Positions 8,296 to 17,993 of a stretch of DNA of 64,000 bases are shown here, piece by piece. Each line of letters opens with the position of its first letter. Positions within the stretch are counted from its first letter, which is position 1. The translations under genes were made by a program, and so were the position numbers. The DNA comes from Arthrobacter sp. NIO-1057. Lineage in GTDB: Bacteria > Actinomycetota > Actinomycetes > Actinomycetales > Micrococcaceae. The stretch is taken from positions 124,001 to 188,000 of the forward strand of contig NZ_FMAT01000004.1 in assembly GCF_900094805.1 (NCBI RefSeq). The letters are read 5' to 3'. The notes beneath the pieces are model-generated. The model worked only from the letters and a program-made list of their open reading frames with translations. It made no database searches and was not told the DNA's origin.

Positions 8296-8345
8296 CACGG
8301 TCACCACCTTCCAATACATCTGGAAAGTGGTGACCGTGTTTTTTA
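8296..8345 (+). terminator. Rho-independent terminator
   Basis: A stem CACGGTCACCAC-TTCCA pairs with TGGAA-GTGGTGACCGTG across a 7-base loop with one internal mismatch, and is followed by six T. It ends the MHS transporter transcript. Confidence 0.9.
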
Positions 8346-8543
8346 ATTCTCTGGCATTTCACTTTCATCTGATTAATCAGTTGTTGAAGCTCTGTGGCCG
8401 TAGATCTTGATGCACTGCATGATGGCTAACTCTATTGTGCCTTTACTTCGCTGATTCCGCACTGACTTGAAGGAAGTTGCCTGAAGTTGTTTTGGAGTTG
8501 CGACCTGAAGGTGAGGATCTAACGAGAATTATCAAATAACCTC

Positions 8544-8572
8544 TTGCGTGATATGTGATCACAAATTACAGT
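8544..8572 (+). promoter_or_regulatory. Promoter with GntR-type operator in the spacer
   Basis: A -35-like TTGCGT (8544) and a -10-like TACAGT (8567) are separated by 17 bases, and the spacer holds the palindrome TGTGATCACA (8554-8563). A near-identical block of about 36 bases recurs at 12563-12598 and the palindrome core recurs at 11801-11808. The transcript would start about 180 bases before the FAD oxidoreductase; the leader 8580-8750 shows no gene. Confidence 0.7.
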
Positions 8573-8762
8573 TACTGTGAGTGGCGTTACATTTGATGCG
8601 ATCAAAGCATTCGCAGAAAACTCGCCGCTCCAGTTGGCACCCGGATCGCTGAAGATCATCGATCCACTGTGTAGTTGCAGCATTTGGCCTGCGATCCCCT
8701 CATATTTTCACGCGCCGTCAGCGCGCTATTTGTTGACCCCTGAATTAAGGAGAAAAGAACTC

Positions 8763-10145
8763 ATGAAGGACGTTGTTATCGTCGGAGCAGGCCTAGCTGG
8801 GCTATCCGCTGGATGGCGGATGCGTCATTGGGACTCATTGATCCTCGAAGCGGACGACCGAGTTGGCGGGCGAGTTAAATCGGAGCGTAGGGGCGCCTAC
8901 TGGCTCAATTGGGGCGGACACGTCTTCGCTGGTGAAGATTCCTCGACTGAGTCATTGCTCAACGAGGTCGGAGTGAGTGCTGTCAATATTCCCGGCTCGC
9001 TGCAGGGAATGTCGATGAATGGAAAGTTCATCAAAAACGGACATATCGCAACCTACCCACTGCGGTTACCAATGAGCCTGAGCGATAGGATTGCCACCTT
9101 CAAAGGCGGACTTAAAGTCGTATCGGGCGTCGCTAAATACACATCTGTGGTGCGTAAACGTGCGGGCGAATCCGGTGCTTCGCGCCAACAACGCATCTAC
9201 GACTTTGAAAATGAGCGCACCTTCCAAGACTTCATTGGTGACCTTCCCGAAGACGCCGCTTCGCTCTTCAAAACTACTGTCACCCGATCTGCCGGCACTA
9301 TGGATCAAATTTCGGCCGGAGCTGGAATCGGTTATTTCAGTCTGGTTCTAGGCTTTGGTCAAGGACTGAGCAAGGGAATCGTTGGCGGGCCCTCCACACT
9401 GACCGAAAGCATTGCCGCAGCCCTGGACGGACGTATCGAACGCGGTGCGAAAGTCCAGGAAGTGATTCACAAGAGCAATTCAGTGATTGTGCGATACCAG
9501 CAAAATGGGCAGATGCACGAAGTGGAGGCACGAACCGTCATTCTGGCCACGACCGCAGATGTATCCCACCGGGTTGGTGTTGATCTGCCAGAAGACTTGA
9601 AAGACGCGTTGTCTCAAATCAAATACGGCCCCCACGTCAGTACCGCTTTCCTGACTGACGAAACTTCAGCCAGACACTGGGACGACATCTACGCGATTGC
9701 GGCTCCAAAACGTTCATTTGCCATTGCCTTGAATCAAGCCAGCATTGTGCGCGGAAGCGAATCATCGCGTCAACCCGGCGGAAGCATGATGACCTTCTCA
9801 CCGGCTGACCTCGGAGCAGCTCTGCTTGAGAAACCAGAAGAAGAGGTAATCGAGACCCACCTGCGTGATCTGGATGAAGTACTCGGCGGAAAGTTTGCAG
9901 ACTCCGTCGTTGAAGCAAAAACCGAACGCTGGAAAGTCGCTTCACCTTACTGCTTCCCAGGACGGGCCAAGCTGCAAAGTACACTCATGCGGGGCACCGA
10001 TCGCGTCTTCTTGGCAGGCGACTTTATGGGGACCCTATACACCGAATCATCGGTGACCTCCGGATTCTCTGCCGCGCAGAATGCCGCCAGTGTGCTGGCT
10101 ACACATCGCCAGAGCCCCAAGCTTGAAATTCGCGAAGCCGGATAA
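8763..10145 (+). CDS. FAD-dependent amine oxidase-family protein
   Basis: This 460-residue flavoprotein has the dinucleotide-binding start VVIVGAGLAGLSAGWRM, then LEADDRVGGRVKSE, and the C-terminal FAD motif RVFLAGDFMGTLYTESSVTSG, the layout of the amine oxidase/protoporphyrinogen oxidase superfamily. It could oxidise an amine or amino acid to an imine. I chose the ATG at 8763 because AAGGAGAAAAG precedes it; upstream in-frame codons fall in the leader. It starts the first transcript of the GntR unit, followed after 125 bases by the AGCS symporter. The substrate cannot be told from sequence. Confidence 0.8.
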   Translation: MKDVVIVGAGLAGLSAGWRMRHWDSLILEADDRVGGRVKSERRGAYWLNWGGHVFAGEDSSTESLLNEVGVSAVNIPGSLQGMSMNGKFIKNGHIATYPLRLPMSLSDRIATFKGGLKVVSGVAKYTSVVRKRAGESGASRQQRIYDFENERTFQDFIGDLPEDAASLFKTTVTRSAGTMDQISAGAGIGYFSLVLGFGQGLSKGIVGGPSTLTESIAAALDGRIERGAKVQEVIHKSNSVIVRYQQNGQMHEVEARTVILATTADVSHRVGVDLPEDLKDALSQIKYGPHVSTAFLTDETSARHWDDIYAIAAPKRSFAIALNQASIVRGSESSRQPGGSMMTFSPADLGAALLEKPEEEVIETHLRDLDEVLGGKFADSVVEAKTERWKVASPYCFPGRAKLQSTLMRGTDRVFLAGDFMGTLYTESSVTSGFSAAQNAASVLATHRQSPKLEIREAG

Positions 10146-10270
10146 CTTCAAGCCAACCAAGCTCCAATCAAACTCCAATCATCTCGACAGACCGCGACAA
10201 GCCTCCTCGCTGATTGCGGCGTTCAACAACTTAGTTTTCACGATTCACGACAAGGAAAGAGAGAGGCCAA

Positions 10271-11755
10271 ATGGAAAATTTTGACTTCGCAGAGCTCTTG
10301 TCACGGGTTTCCGATGCACTATGGGGACCAATGGCGTACGTAGTTTTGGGCTTAGGTATTGCATACTCAGTGGCAACCAAAGGGGTCCAATTCACCCGCA
10401 TCCCGGACATGCTTCGGCAACTAAAGGAGAACGACGGCAGTCAGGGTGGCCTGTCATCCTTTCAAGCACTGGTTCTAGCACTGGCATCTAGAGTCGGTGT
10501 CGGTAGTATCGCCGGCGTAGCCACCGCAATTTTCGCTGGTGGTCCCGGTGCGCTGCTGTGGATGGCGGCAACCGGCCTAGTGGGTTGCACCGTCGGTTAT
10601 GCCGAAGCCGCATTGTCCCAAGCGTTCAAACGTCGGGTGATGGACGAAGATCGACAGAAAGCCAATGAAGACATCGGCGGCATGCCCTACTACATCAAGT
10701 ACGGTCTCAAGCTGCCCAAGATTGGTGCGCTGGTTGCCGTGTTAGGCGTCATTGGGTACGGCGTCGTCTTCCCCGGCTTCCAGGTCAATACGATCGCCGC
10801 GAGTGCAAAGCTGGCTTTTAATGTTCCCTCGTGGATTCCTGCGATTCTCGTGACCCTTTTGATTGCTGGAGTGATCTTCGGTGGAACGACTCGACTGGTG
10901 AAGGTGACACAGTTCCTCGTACCGGTACTGGCCGTAGGCTATTTGATCCTCGCCTTAGTTGTCATTGCCCTGAACATCACTAAGGTTCCCGATGCATTCA
11001 TGCTTATCATCCAGTCTGCTTTAGGAGTTCATCCGATGTTGGGTGGTGTGGCAGGTGCAGCTGTCGCTTGGGGCGTACGCCGTGCGGTCTTCGCCTCGTC
11101 TAACGGACTCGGGGAAGCTACATTCGCCGCAGCCGCCGCTCGAACCTCGCACCCTGCAAAGCAAGGATTGGTGCAAACATTCAGCATCTATATCGACGTT
11201 CTGCTCATCTGCATGGCCACAGGTCTGATGATGGTTGTCTCCGGAAAGTTCAACGTATCTGACGGTGCTGATGGCTTCCTTGTCAATAACGTGCCGGACG
11301 TTGCTGCCGGAGCAAACTGGGTGCAAGAAGCGATCGATACCGTAGCACCAGGCTGGGGTGCGGGATTTGTTGCTGTGGCCGTTCTGCTCTTTGGCTTCGC
11401 TTGCCTCTTGGCGTACTTCTACGTTGCCAATTCCAACCTGTTGTTCCTCCTGAATGGGAAGTCCGGCAACGGCTGGAAGTTAGCGTTGAAGCTAGGCACC
11501 ATGGCTATTGTTTTCATCGGCTCAATCGCTGATGCCAAACTCATCTGGGCTGCCGGAGATATCGGTTTGGGGCTGATCGCGTGGGTCAACCTGATCTGCT
11601 TGGCATTCCTCTTCCCGACGGTGCGCAAGATCCATGCCGACTACGAACGGCAGCGAAAGCTTGGCCTGAATCCGGTATTTGACCCTAGAAAGCTTGGAAT
11701 CGATGGTGCCGACTTCTGGATCGATACCGATAACAAGGAATCTGTCCGCAAGTAA
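10271..11755 (+). CDS. Sodium:amino acid symporter, AGCS family
   Basis: This 494-residue membrane protein has about 11 hydrophobic segments and AGCS-family motifs: SSFQALVLALASRVGVGSIAG near residue 62 and FASSNGLGEATFAAAAART near 273. Members take up alanine, glycine or related amino acids with sodium. Most AGCS proteins read GNVGTGNI/NIAG at the first motif; here it is SRVGVGSIAG, a small deviation in the substrate region that may reflect a different ligand. A GGAAAGAGAG ribosome site lies before the ATG. It is in the same transcript as the FAD oxidoreductase and probably supplies its substrate. Confidence 0.88.
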   Translation: MENFDFAELLSRVSDALWGPMAYVVLGLGIAYSVATKGVQFTRIPDMLRQLKENDGSQGGLSSFQALVLALASRVGVGSIAGVATAIFAGGPGALLWMAATGLVGCTVGYAEAALSQAFKRRVMDEDRQKANEDIGGMPYYIKYGLKLPKIGALVAVLGVIGYGVVFPGFQVNTIAASAKLAFNVPSWIPAILVTLLIAGVIFGGTTRLVKVTQFLVPVLAVGYLILALVVIALNITKVPDAFMLIIQSALGVHPMLGGVAGAAVAWGVRRAVFASSNGLGEATFAAAAARTSHPAKQGLVQTFSIYIDVLLICMATGLMMVVSGKFNVSDGADGFLVNNVPDVAAGANWVQEAIDTVAPGWGAGFVAVAVLLFGFACLLAYFYVANSNLLFLLNGKSGNGWKLALKLGTMAIVFIGSIADAKLIWAAGDIGLGLIAWVNLICLAFLFPTVRKIHADYERQRKLGLNPVFDPRKLGIDGADFWIDTDNKESVRK

Positions 11756-11792
11756 TGATCCGAACGACGTGTTGCATTAAAGGACTCAAAAA

Positions 11793-11823
11793 TTGAATTC
11801 GTGATCACATCCATCGATAGAAT
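11793..11823 (+). promoter_or_regulatory. gntR promoter with operator; transcript probably leaderless
   Basis: A -35-like TTGAAT (11793) and -10-like TAGAAT (11818) flank a GTGATCAC palindrome at 11801-11808, the same core as the two structural promoters. The ATG at 11830 begins only 6 bases after the -10, so the mRNA is probably leaderless. The layout points to autoregulation. Confidence 0.6.
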
Positions 11824-11829
11824 GTCGAC

Positions 11830-12507
11830 ATGACGTTGAACAAGCTCGAACCAGGTGCTCTGGTCGCAGATCAGGTTTTCGATGCGATCCATCAGGGGAT
11901 CACCAATGGTGATCTTGTTGCCGGACAACGACTACGAATTCGAGACTTGGCTGACCAGCTTGGCACCAGCGTCATGCCGGTACGCGATGCGATCCGTCGT
12001 CTGGAGGAAAGCGGTCTGGTTGAGACTATTCCCTATCGTGGGGCAGTAGTTCGTACCTTTACCGCTCGCGAATTGCTCAACGTCTATGCGGTTCGTCGAG
12101 TTTTGGAAGTAGAAGCAGCAAAACTCGGTGTCGTAAACCTTGGCAAGCCTGAGCAGGCAGTTCTAAAGGATCAGTATGATTCGATGAAAGCTGCTTTGGC
12201 AGATGGTGATCTGGCTGCATGCCTAGCTTTTGACGAAAAATTCTTGAGCACCATCTATTTGGCATCAGGGAACTCGGTTTTGTACGAGTCCATTGAACGT
12301 TTGTGGATTCAGTGTCGGGCTTACAAGCTGATCGGCGCACGACGTGCCGTGGCTGAAGGCAAATCTCGTCTACTTTGGGAATTTCAGTCCAAACTTCTCA
12401 AGGCGGTGAAGGCGCAGGACGTCAATTTGATGGCTGAGCTCACTGATCGATCTATTCTTGCGGCTATGGAGCGGATTCGCCAGGCGCTTCCCTCGGCCAC
12501 GCAGTAA
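11830..12507 (+). CDS. GntR-family regulator, FCD domain
   Basis: This 225-residue protein has an N-terminal winged helix-turn-helix (VFDAIHQGITNGDLVAGQRL, then DLADQLGTSVMPVRDAIRRLEESGLV) and an all-helical FCD ligand domain (LNVYAVRRVLEVEAAKL, with the acidic FDEKF and downstream positions). FCD regulators usually bind a carboxylate that releases them from DNA. Three TGTGATCACA-type palindromes, each inside a promoter spacer (8554, 11801, 12580), are its likely operators. It lies between the two catabolic transcripts it would control. Confidence 0.88.
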   Translation: MTLNKLEPGALVADQVFDAIHQGITNGDLVAGQRLRIRDLADQLGTSVMPVRDAIRRLEESGLVETIPYRGAVVRTFTARELLNVYAVRRVLEVEAAKLGVVNLGKPEQAVLKDQYDSMKAALADGDLAACLAFDEKFLSTIYLASGNSVLYESIERLWIQCRAYKLIGARRAVAEGKSRLLWEFQSKLLKAVKAQDVNLMAELTDRSILAAMERIRQALPSATQ

Positions 12508-12569
12508 TAGGAATTTTCTGACACCACACGAGCCACCATGGCTTGAATTTAGGAGATATTTTTAACCTC

Positions 12570-12598
12570 TTGTGTGATTTGTGATCACATATTACTCT
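12570..12598 (+). promoter_or_regulatory. Promoter with GntR-type operator in the spacer
   Basis: TTGTGT (12570) and TACTCT (12593) are separated by 17 bases with TGTGATCACA (12580-12589) in the spacer. The block from TTAACCTCTT to ATTAC is nearly the same as at 8537-8569. A 165-base leader to the lyase gene follows and holds no gene. Confidence 0.7.
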
Positions 12599-12765
12599 TG
12601 AATGAGATCCACGTTACAACGAAACATCTTTAGCTGACGCATGTTCCGTTCACCCGTCATAGCCAATGGCAACATGACGAAATCAATCTATTCAACCGCC
12701 GATCGCTCTGAAAAATCTGAAACGTATCTGGCGCAAATTCATTCAAAACTGAAGGAGTATCCAAC

Positions 12766-13671
12766 ATGTCTGTAAATCTTCATGGAATCCTCACCGCGCT
12801 CATCGCACCATTTGCACATGATGGAAGCCTTGACGAAACCGCTCTAAAAAACCTCGTAGAACGAAGCATCGCCGGAGGCGTGAATGGCCTGGTGACCTGC
12901 GGATCTACTGGAGAGTTCAGTGCAATGACACACGAAGAACGCAAACGAGTTGTTGAAGTAGTTGTGGAAGCCGCCGCGGGCCGAGTCCCCGTTGTCGCTC
13001 AGACCGGTGCCACCACAGCGCGTGAAGCACTTGAGCTAACTCGGCATGCAGAACAAGTAGGTGCCGATGTCGTCATGATCGTGACCCCGTACTACGAGCC
13101 AATCTCGATTGAAGAAACCGTTGACTATCTCAAAACCGTCAGCGCTTCAGTATCGGTACCGGTCATGCTTTACAACATTCCACCAGCCACCGGCATCAAC
13201 CTTGACCCTGCCTTGGTGGAACGACTCGTTACTGAAATTCCAAACGTCCGATACATCAAGGACTCCAGTGGAAATATGGAACAGGCACTGCAGCTGATTC
13301 ATCACTTGGGTGACAAGATCGAGACCTACATTGGCTGGGACGTCTTGACCCTTGCAGGGCTGCTTGAGGGTGCAGCTGGAATTGTCGCTGGCGCTGCCAA
13401 TGTAGTGTCGCGCGAACTTGCTGATGTTTATGCCGCGGTGCAAGACAACGACCTGGTCAAGGCCCGTGTCTTGTGGAACAAGGTCTATCCAGTCATCGAC
13501 GGCCTGCTCACTGAACCATTCATCCCAGCCATCAAGGCTGCGCTGAAGATTCAGGGAGAAGACTTCGGTCAACCACGCCTACCAATCCATCCTGCCAGCG
13601 AAGAAACGACCGAACGTATTAAGGGCTTGCTAGGACAGCTGGCCGAAGCTGCAACATCGGCGAAGAACTAA
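12766..13671 (+). CDS. DapA-family (class I aldolase superfamily) lyase or dehydratase
   Basis: This 301-residue protein has the dihydrodipicolinate synthase/N-acetylneuraminate lyase fold: GSTGEFSAMTHEER near residue 46, the catalytic Tyr in MLYNIPPATG near 136 and the Schiff-base Lys in RYIKDSSGN near 165. True DHDPS has Arg in the NxPxRTG motif to hold the substrate carboxylate; here the position is Ala (PPATG). It is therefore unlikely to make dihydrodipicolinate. Catabolic members of the family include 2-keto-3-deoxy sugar acid dehydratases and pyrroline-4-hydroxy-2-carboxylate deaminase, which also pair with an aldehyde dehydrogenase. It starts the second GntR-controlled transcript. Confidence 0.82.
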   Translation: MSVNLHGILTALIAPFAHDGSLDETALKNLVERSIAGGVNGLVTCGSTGEFSAMTHEERKRVVEVVVEAAAGRVPVVAQTGATTAREALELTRHAEQVGADVVMIVTPYYEPISIEETVDYLKTVSASVSVPVMLYNIPPATGINLDPALVERLVTEIPNVRYIKDSSGNMEQALQLIHHLGDKIETYIGWDVLTLAGLLEGAAGIVAGAANVVSRELADVYAAVQDNDLVKARVLWNKVYPVIDGLLTEPFIPAIKAALKIQGEDFGQPRLPIHPASEETTERIKGLLGQLAEAATSAKN

Positions 13672-13680
13672 GGACCGGGC

Positions 13681-15171
13681 ATGGAAACCACAAGTACGGT
13701 GAATGTTCGCCGTAACGAGCACGAACGTCCAACTCCAGCACTGCCTCCAGCAGCACTCTTTATCAACGGCGAGTTCACCGCCGGAGAAAGTACCGAGACT
13801 TTCACGGTCATCAACCCAAGCACCGAAGAGAACATTCTTGATGTTCCTCGAGCGAGTACCCAAGACGTTGACCGCGCCGTTGCAGTAGCTCACGAAGCCT
13901 TCGGCACGTGGGGACGTACCCTTCCGGCTGAGCGTGCAACGGTACTGCTCAATATTGCACAGCGCATGGAGGATGAACGGGAGCTATTAGTTGAGCTGGA
14001 ATCGCTGAATACCGGCAAGCCTCAAGCAGTAGCCGAGGATGACGTTGACTCCGCCATCGACTCCTTCCGCTTTATGGCTGGGGCATTGCGTGCGGGCACC
14101 ACATTGGCGGCCGGAGAATACGCAAAAGACCACACCTCCGTGATCATCCGCGAACCATTGGGAGTCATCGGAGCGGTGACCCCATGGAACTACCCGCTGC
14201 TCATGGGCGTCTGGAAGATTGCGCCAATTCTCGCAGCAGGCAATACCTTGGTGATCAAACCCTCGGAAACTACGCCACTGACCACGCTTAAGTTCGCAGA
14301 ACTGACAGCCGACCTCCTACCGGCCGGTGTCTTTAACGTTCTGACCGGACGTGGAGCGGTCATCGGAGACCGCCTTGCCTCGCATCCGCAAGTTGCGATG
14401 ATCGCCTTGACGGGTTCGGTGGGTAGTGGTCAATCGGTTGCTGCTTCCGCAGCGGATTCGGTGAAACGGGTCCATCTGGAATTGGGTGGTAAAGCACCCG
14501 CTGTGGTCTTTGAAGATGCTGATATTGAGGCGACGGTAGCAGGGCTACGCAACGGTGGATTCTGGAACGCTGGTCAGGAATGTGGAGCGGCTTGTCGTGT
14601 ACTGGTGCATGAGTCCATCGCCGAAGAATTCACTTCAAAACTAGCTGAGGCGGTATCGAGTTTGGTAGTGGGTGAGCCAGGGGCAGGAGAAGACGTAGAA
14701 ATCGGTCCGATGATTTCCCAAGCTCATTACTCCCGTGTATTGGATCATCTTAAACTTGCTGAGCAAGAAGGCAATGAATTTGTCACCGGGGGACAAGCGA
14801 TACCTACCAAGGGGTACTTCATCGAGCCCACGGTCATCAAGGCATCGCAGGGAGCATCATGCACCCAGCAGGAGATTTTTGGCCCAGTCATTTCGGTAGA
14901 GACCTTTAGTGGCGAGGAAGAAGCCATCACGCGTGCCAATGAAGTTCCCTTCGGCCTCGCCGCTTCGGTGTGGACCAAGGATGCCCAGCGTAGCCACTAT
15001 GTGGCTTCGCGCTTGGACGCCGGAACCGTATGGGTCAACGCCCATCTGGTTTTGGCTACCGAAATGCCATGGGGCGGTTTTAAAGGATCGGGCTACGGAC
15101 GTGACCTTTCCGCCTACGCCTTGGATGACTACTCGAGAACCAAACACGTCATGCACAATATGTCCCGATAG
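13681..15171 (+). CDS. NAD(P)-dependent aldehyde dehydrogenase
   Basis: This 496-residue enzyme has the ALDH motifs in order: GAVTPWNYPLLMGVWKIAPI, NTLVIKPSETTP, TGSVGSGQ, the general-base Glu in HLELGGKAP and the catalytic Cys in NAGQECGAACRV (near residue 300). The GQECGAACR form resembles gamma-aminobutyraldehyde and betaine aldehyde dehydrogenases. It would oxidise a semialdehyde or aminoaldehyde made by the preceding lyase or by the FAD amine oxidase. The start is 9 bases after the lyase stop, so the two are co-transcribed. A strong terminator follows. Confidence 0.88.
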   Translation: METTSTVNVRRNEHERPTPALPPAALFINGEFTAGESTETFTVINPSTEENILDVPRASTQDVDRAVAVAHEAFGTWGRTLPAERATVLLNIAQRMEDERELLVELESLNTGKPQAVAEDDVDSAIDSFRFMAGALRAGTTLAAGEYAKDHTSVIIREPLGVIGAVTPWNYPLLMGVWKIAPILAAGNTLVIKPSETTPLTTLKFAELTADLLPAGVFNVLTGRGAVIGDRLASHPQVAMIALTGSVGSGQSVAASAADSVKRVHLELGGKAPAVVFEDADIEATVAGLRNGGFWNAGQECGAACRVLVHESIAEEFTSKLAEAVSSLVVGEPGAGEDVEIGPMISQAHYSRVLDHLKLAEQEGNEFVTGGQAIPTKGYFIEPTVIKASQGASCTQQEIFGPVISVETFSGEEEAITRANEVPFGLAASVWTKDAQRSHYVASRLDAGTVWVNAHLVLATEMPWGGFKGSGYGRDLSAYALDDYSRTKHVMHNMSR

Positions 15172-15201
15172 AATATGTCCCGATAAACAGGGTAAGAACA
15201 C

Positions 15202-15252
15202 CCGTGGCCGCTACCTTCCAAATCATTTGGAAGGTAGCGGCCACGGTTTTTT
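15202..15252. terminator. Rho-independent terminator
   Basis: A perfect 21-base stem beginning CCGTGGCCGCTACCTTCCAA with a 3-base loop is followed by six T. It ends the lyase-ALDH transcript and may also serve the convergent katG gene. Confidence 0.9.
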
Positions 15253-15266
15253 GTGCCTAGGGCTAC

Positions 15267-17447
15267 TTACTTACGCAGCTCGAAGCGGTCTGCATCCATG
15301 AGCTTGGCCCAAGCTGCAGCGAAGTCCTTGACGAACTTCTCCTTGGCATCGTCCGAAGCGTAAACCTCGGCCAGTGCACGCAGCTCGGAGTTGGAGCCGA
15401 AGACCAGGTCTACGCGGCTACCGACCCAGCGGCCGTCAGTGGTTGCGTAGGTCTTCTCTTCTGCGTCTGGGGTCCATTCAAGGCCCAGTTCCAGCAGGTT
15501 AGCGAAGAAGTCGTTGGTCAGTGCACCAGGGGTCTCGGTGAACACGCCGGTGTTCGAGCCGTCCCAGTTGTTGCCCAGTACGCGCAGGCCGCCGAGCAGT
15601 ACGGTGGTCTCTGGAGCGGTCAGGCCCAACAGGTTGGCGCGGTCCAGCAGCAGGTACTCGGAAGGCAGGTTCAAGAAGCCCGAGTCGTAGTTGCGGAAAC
15701 CGTCAGCTACTGGCTCCAGCCATGCGAACTGCTCAACGTCGGTCTGCTCCTGGGTTGCGTCAACGCGACCCGGGGTGAAAGGAACCTCGATCTGCTGGCC
15801 GCCAGCTGCAGCGCCCAGCTCAACACCTACGTTGCCGGCAAGAACCACAACGTCAGCGAAGGAAGTCTTAATGGCGGAAGTAGCGTTGAAGGCATCAACG
15901 ATTTCTTCCAGCTTCGCGATCACTGGCTTGAGCTGCTCTGGCTGGTTCACGGTCCAGGAAACCTGTGGTTCCAGGCGGATACGACCGCCGTTGGCGCCGC
16001 CGCGCTTGTCCGAAGAACGGAAGCTAGCTGCTGCCTTCCATGCGGTGGAGACCAGCTGCTGAACGCTCAGACCGGATTCCTTGATCAGTTCCTTGAGTGC
16101 CGAGATCTCTGCAGAGCCCAGAGTGGTTTCTGGTGCAGCTGGCAGTGGATCCTGCCATGGCAGGTCTTCAGCTGGAACCTCTGGGCCGAAGTAACGGGAC
16201 TTTGGACCCATGTCGCGGTGGGTCAACTTGAACCATGCGCGAGCGAAGGCATCAGCGAACTTGTCCTGGTTGTCCTTGAACTCGCGGGAGATCTTTTCGT
16301 AAACAGGATCAACGCGCAGTGCCAAATCGCTGGTGAGCATACGTGGTTCGCGGCGCACCGACGGGTTGTGTGCCATTGGAACCAAGTCGGCTCCACCGTT
16401 GTCCTTTGGACGCCACTGCTGTGCACCAGCTGCCGAGTGGAACAGCTCCCACTCGTAAGCGAAGAGGATGTGGAAGAACTCGTTGTCCCAACGGGTTGGG
16501 TGGTAGGTCCAGGTAACTTCCAGACCGGAACCGATGGTGTCATCGCCGTGCCCGGTGCCGAAGTCAGACTTCCAGCCCAGACCCTGCATTTCTAGTGGAG
16601 CGGACTCTGGGTCGCCACTCTTGTGCGATTCGGCACTGGCACCGTGGGTCTTGCCGAAGGTGTGGCCACCGGCAATGAGGGCGACGGTCTCTTCGTCGTC
16701 CATGCCCATGCGACGGAAGGTTTCGCGGATATCTACTGCCGAGGCCAGTGGGTCAGCAACGCCGTCTGGACCTTCTGGGTTGACGTAGATCAGGCCCATC
16801 TGGACTGCTGCCAGCGGAGCTTCGAGGTTGCGGGCGCCGGTGTAGCGTTCGCTTTCCAGCCATACCTTTTCTGGGCCCCAGTACACGTCGTCGTCGGCTT
16901 CCCAAACGTCCTTACGACCGCCAGCGAAACCGAAGGTCTTGAAGCCCATGTCTTCAAGAGCCACGTTGCCAGCCAAGATCATAAGGTCAGCCCAGGAGAT
17001 GGACTGGCCGTACTTCTTCTTTACTGGCCATAGCAAACGGCGAGCCTTATCAAGGTTCACGTTATCTGGCCATGAGTTCAACGGAGCGAAGCGCTGCTGT
17101 CCAGCACCGCCACCGCCACGGCCGTCGTGTGAACGGTAGGTACCGGCGGAGTGCCATGCCATACGAATAAGGAAAGGACCGTAGTGACCGAAGTCAGCTG
17201 GCCACCAGTCGTAGGACTTCGTCATTAGCTCGGCAAGGTCAGCCTTGACTGCTGCCAAATCCAGGGCTTCGAAAGCCTCGATGTAATCGAAGTCAGCATC
17301 CAGAGGATTGGTAGCCTCCTGATTCTTCGCTAGGATCTTCAGATTTAGCTTATTTGGCCACCACTCGGTGTTGGCGTTGCCCTGGGTTGGATGAACGCGA
17401 CCGGTGTTACCTACGACCGGGCACTGACCTGCTGTAGTCTCAGACAT
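15267..17447 (-). CDS. katG: Catalase-peroxidase
   Basis: This 726-residue haem enzyme breaks down hydrogen peroxide in the cytoplasm. The distal site [20 protein letters not shown] supplies the Arg, Trp and His, and [12 protein letters not shown] supplies the Tyr of the Met-Tyr-Trp adduct. The proximal His is in [13 protein letters not shown]. Length and the duplicated C-terminal domain are normal for KatG. The gene lies 94 bases downstream of a Fur-family regulator on the same strand, the furA-katG arrangement known from mycobacteria and streptomycetes. Confidence 0.97.
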   Translation of the reverse strand: MSETTAGQCPVVGNTGRVHPTQGNANTEWWPNKLNLKILAKNQEATNPLDADFDYIEAFEALDLAAVKADLAELMTKSYDWWPADFGHYGPFLIRMAWHSAGTYRSHDGRGGGGAGQQRFAPLNSWPDNVNLDKARRLLWPVKKKYGQSISWADLMILAGNVALEDMGFKTFGFAGGRKDVWEADDDVYWGPEKVWLESERYTGARNLEAPLAAVQMGLIYVNPEGPDGVADPLASAVDIRETFRRMGMDDEETVALIAGGHTFGKTHGASAESHKSGDPESAPLEMQGLGWKSDFGTGHGDDTIGSGLEVTWTYHPTRWDNEFFHILFAYEWELFHSAAGAQQWRPKDNGGADLVPMAHNPSVRREPRMLTSDLALRVDPVYEKISREFKDNQDKFADAFARAWFKLTHRDMGPKSRYFGPEVPAEDLPWQDPLPAAPETTLGSAEISALKELIKESGLSVQQLVSTAWKAAASFRSSDKRGGANGGRIRLEPQVSWTVNQPEQLKPVIAKLEEIVDAFNATSAIKTSFADVVVLAGNVGVELGAAAGGQQIEVPFTPGRVDATQEQTDVEQFAWLEPVADGFRNYDSGFLNLPSEYLLLDRANLLGLTAPETTVLLGGLRVLGNNWDGSNTGVFTETPGALTNDFFANLLELGLEWTPDAEEKTYATTDGRWVGSRVDLVFGSNSELRALAEVYASDDAKEKFVKDFAAAWAKLMDADRFELRK

Positions 17448-17541
17448 GTGCTCTTTACCTTCCGGATTTCTTGGGGTTTAGGGTTCGATGCTCGTCGCTT
17501 GGGCAGTTCCCGCGCGACAACCGAGTCTTAGGGCCGAGCGG

Positions 17542-17976
17542 TCAGCCATCGAGGTCTTTTGCCTGACATTCGGGGCAGATGCCCCAGTAGATCACTTCAG
17601 CTTCATCAATCTTGAAACCGTGGTCATCTGACGCATGCAGACAAGGAGACTCGCCGACAGAACAGTCAACATCCGCTAAGTTCCCGCATTGCCGGCACAC
17701 CACATGGTGGTGATTGTCCCCGATACGACTTTCATAGCGTGCGATATGGCCCTGTGGCTGGATCTGACGGATGACTCCCAAACTCGTGAAAAGTTTGAGG
17801 GAGTCATAGACCGCTTGGTGTGACACCTTGGGATGTTCGCGATGGACCGCCGAAATGATCGTTTCGGTATCTGCGTGAGGGTGCTGGGCAACAGCGGCGA
17901 GCACTGCAACGCGTGGTTGCGTGACTCGCATTGAAGCTGCCTTGAGCACCTGCTCAATCCCGTCCGTGGATGTCAT
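17542..17976 (-). CDS. furA: Fur-family peroxide-responsive regulator (FurA-like)
   Basis: This 144-residue metalloregulator has the Fur winged helix (RVTQPRVAVLAAVAQHPHADTE; HPKVSHQAVYDSLKLF), the HHHVVCRQCGN metal and zinc motif near residue 92 and a second CPEC near 135, so both CXXC pairs of a structural zinc site are present. FurA proteins repress their own operon and are inactivated by peroxide. Its place immediately upstream of katG supports that role, as does a palindrome in its own promoter (17994-18016). Confidence 0.92.
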   Translation of the reverse strand: MTSTDGIEQVLKAASMRVTQPRVAVLAAVAQHPHADTETIISAVHREHPKVSHQAVYDSLKLFTSLGVIRQIQPQGHIARYESRIGDNHHHVVCRQCGNLADVDCSVGESPCLHASDDHGFKIDEAEVIYWGICPECQAKDLDG

Positions 17977-17993
17977 ACCCCCAGCATGCCTGC

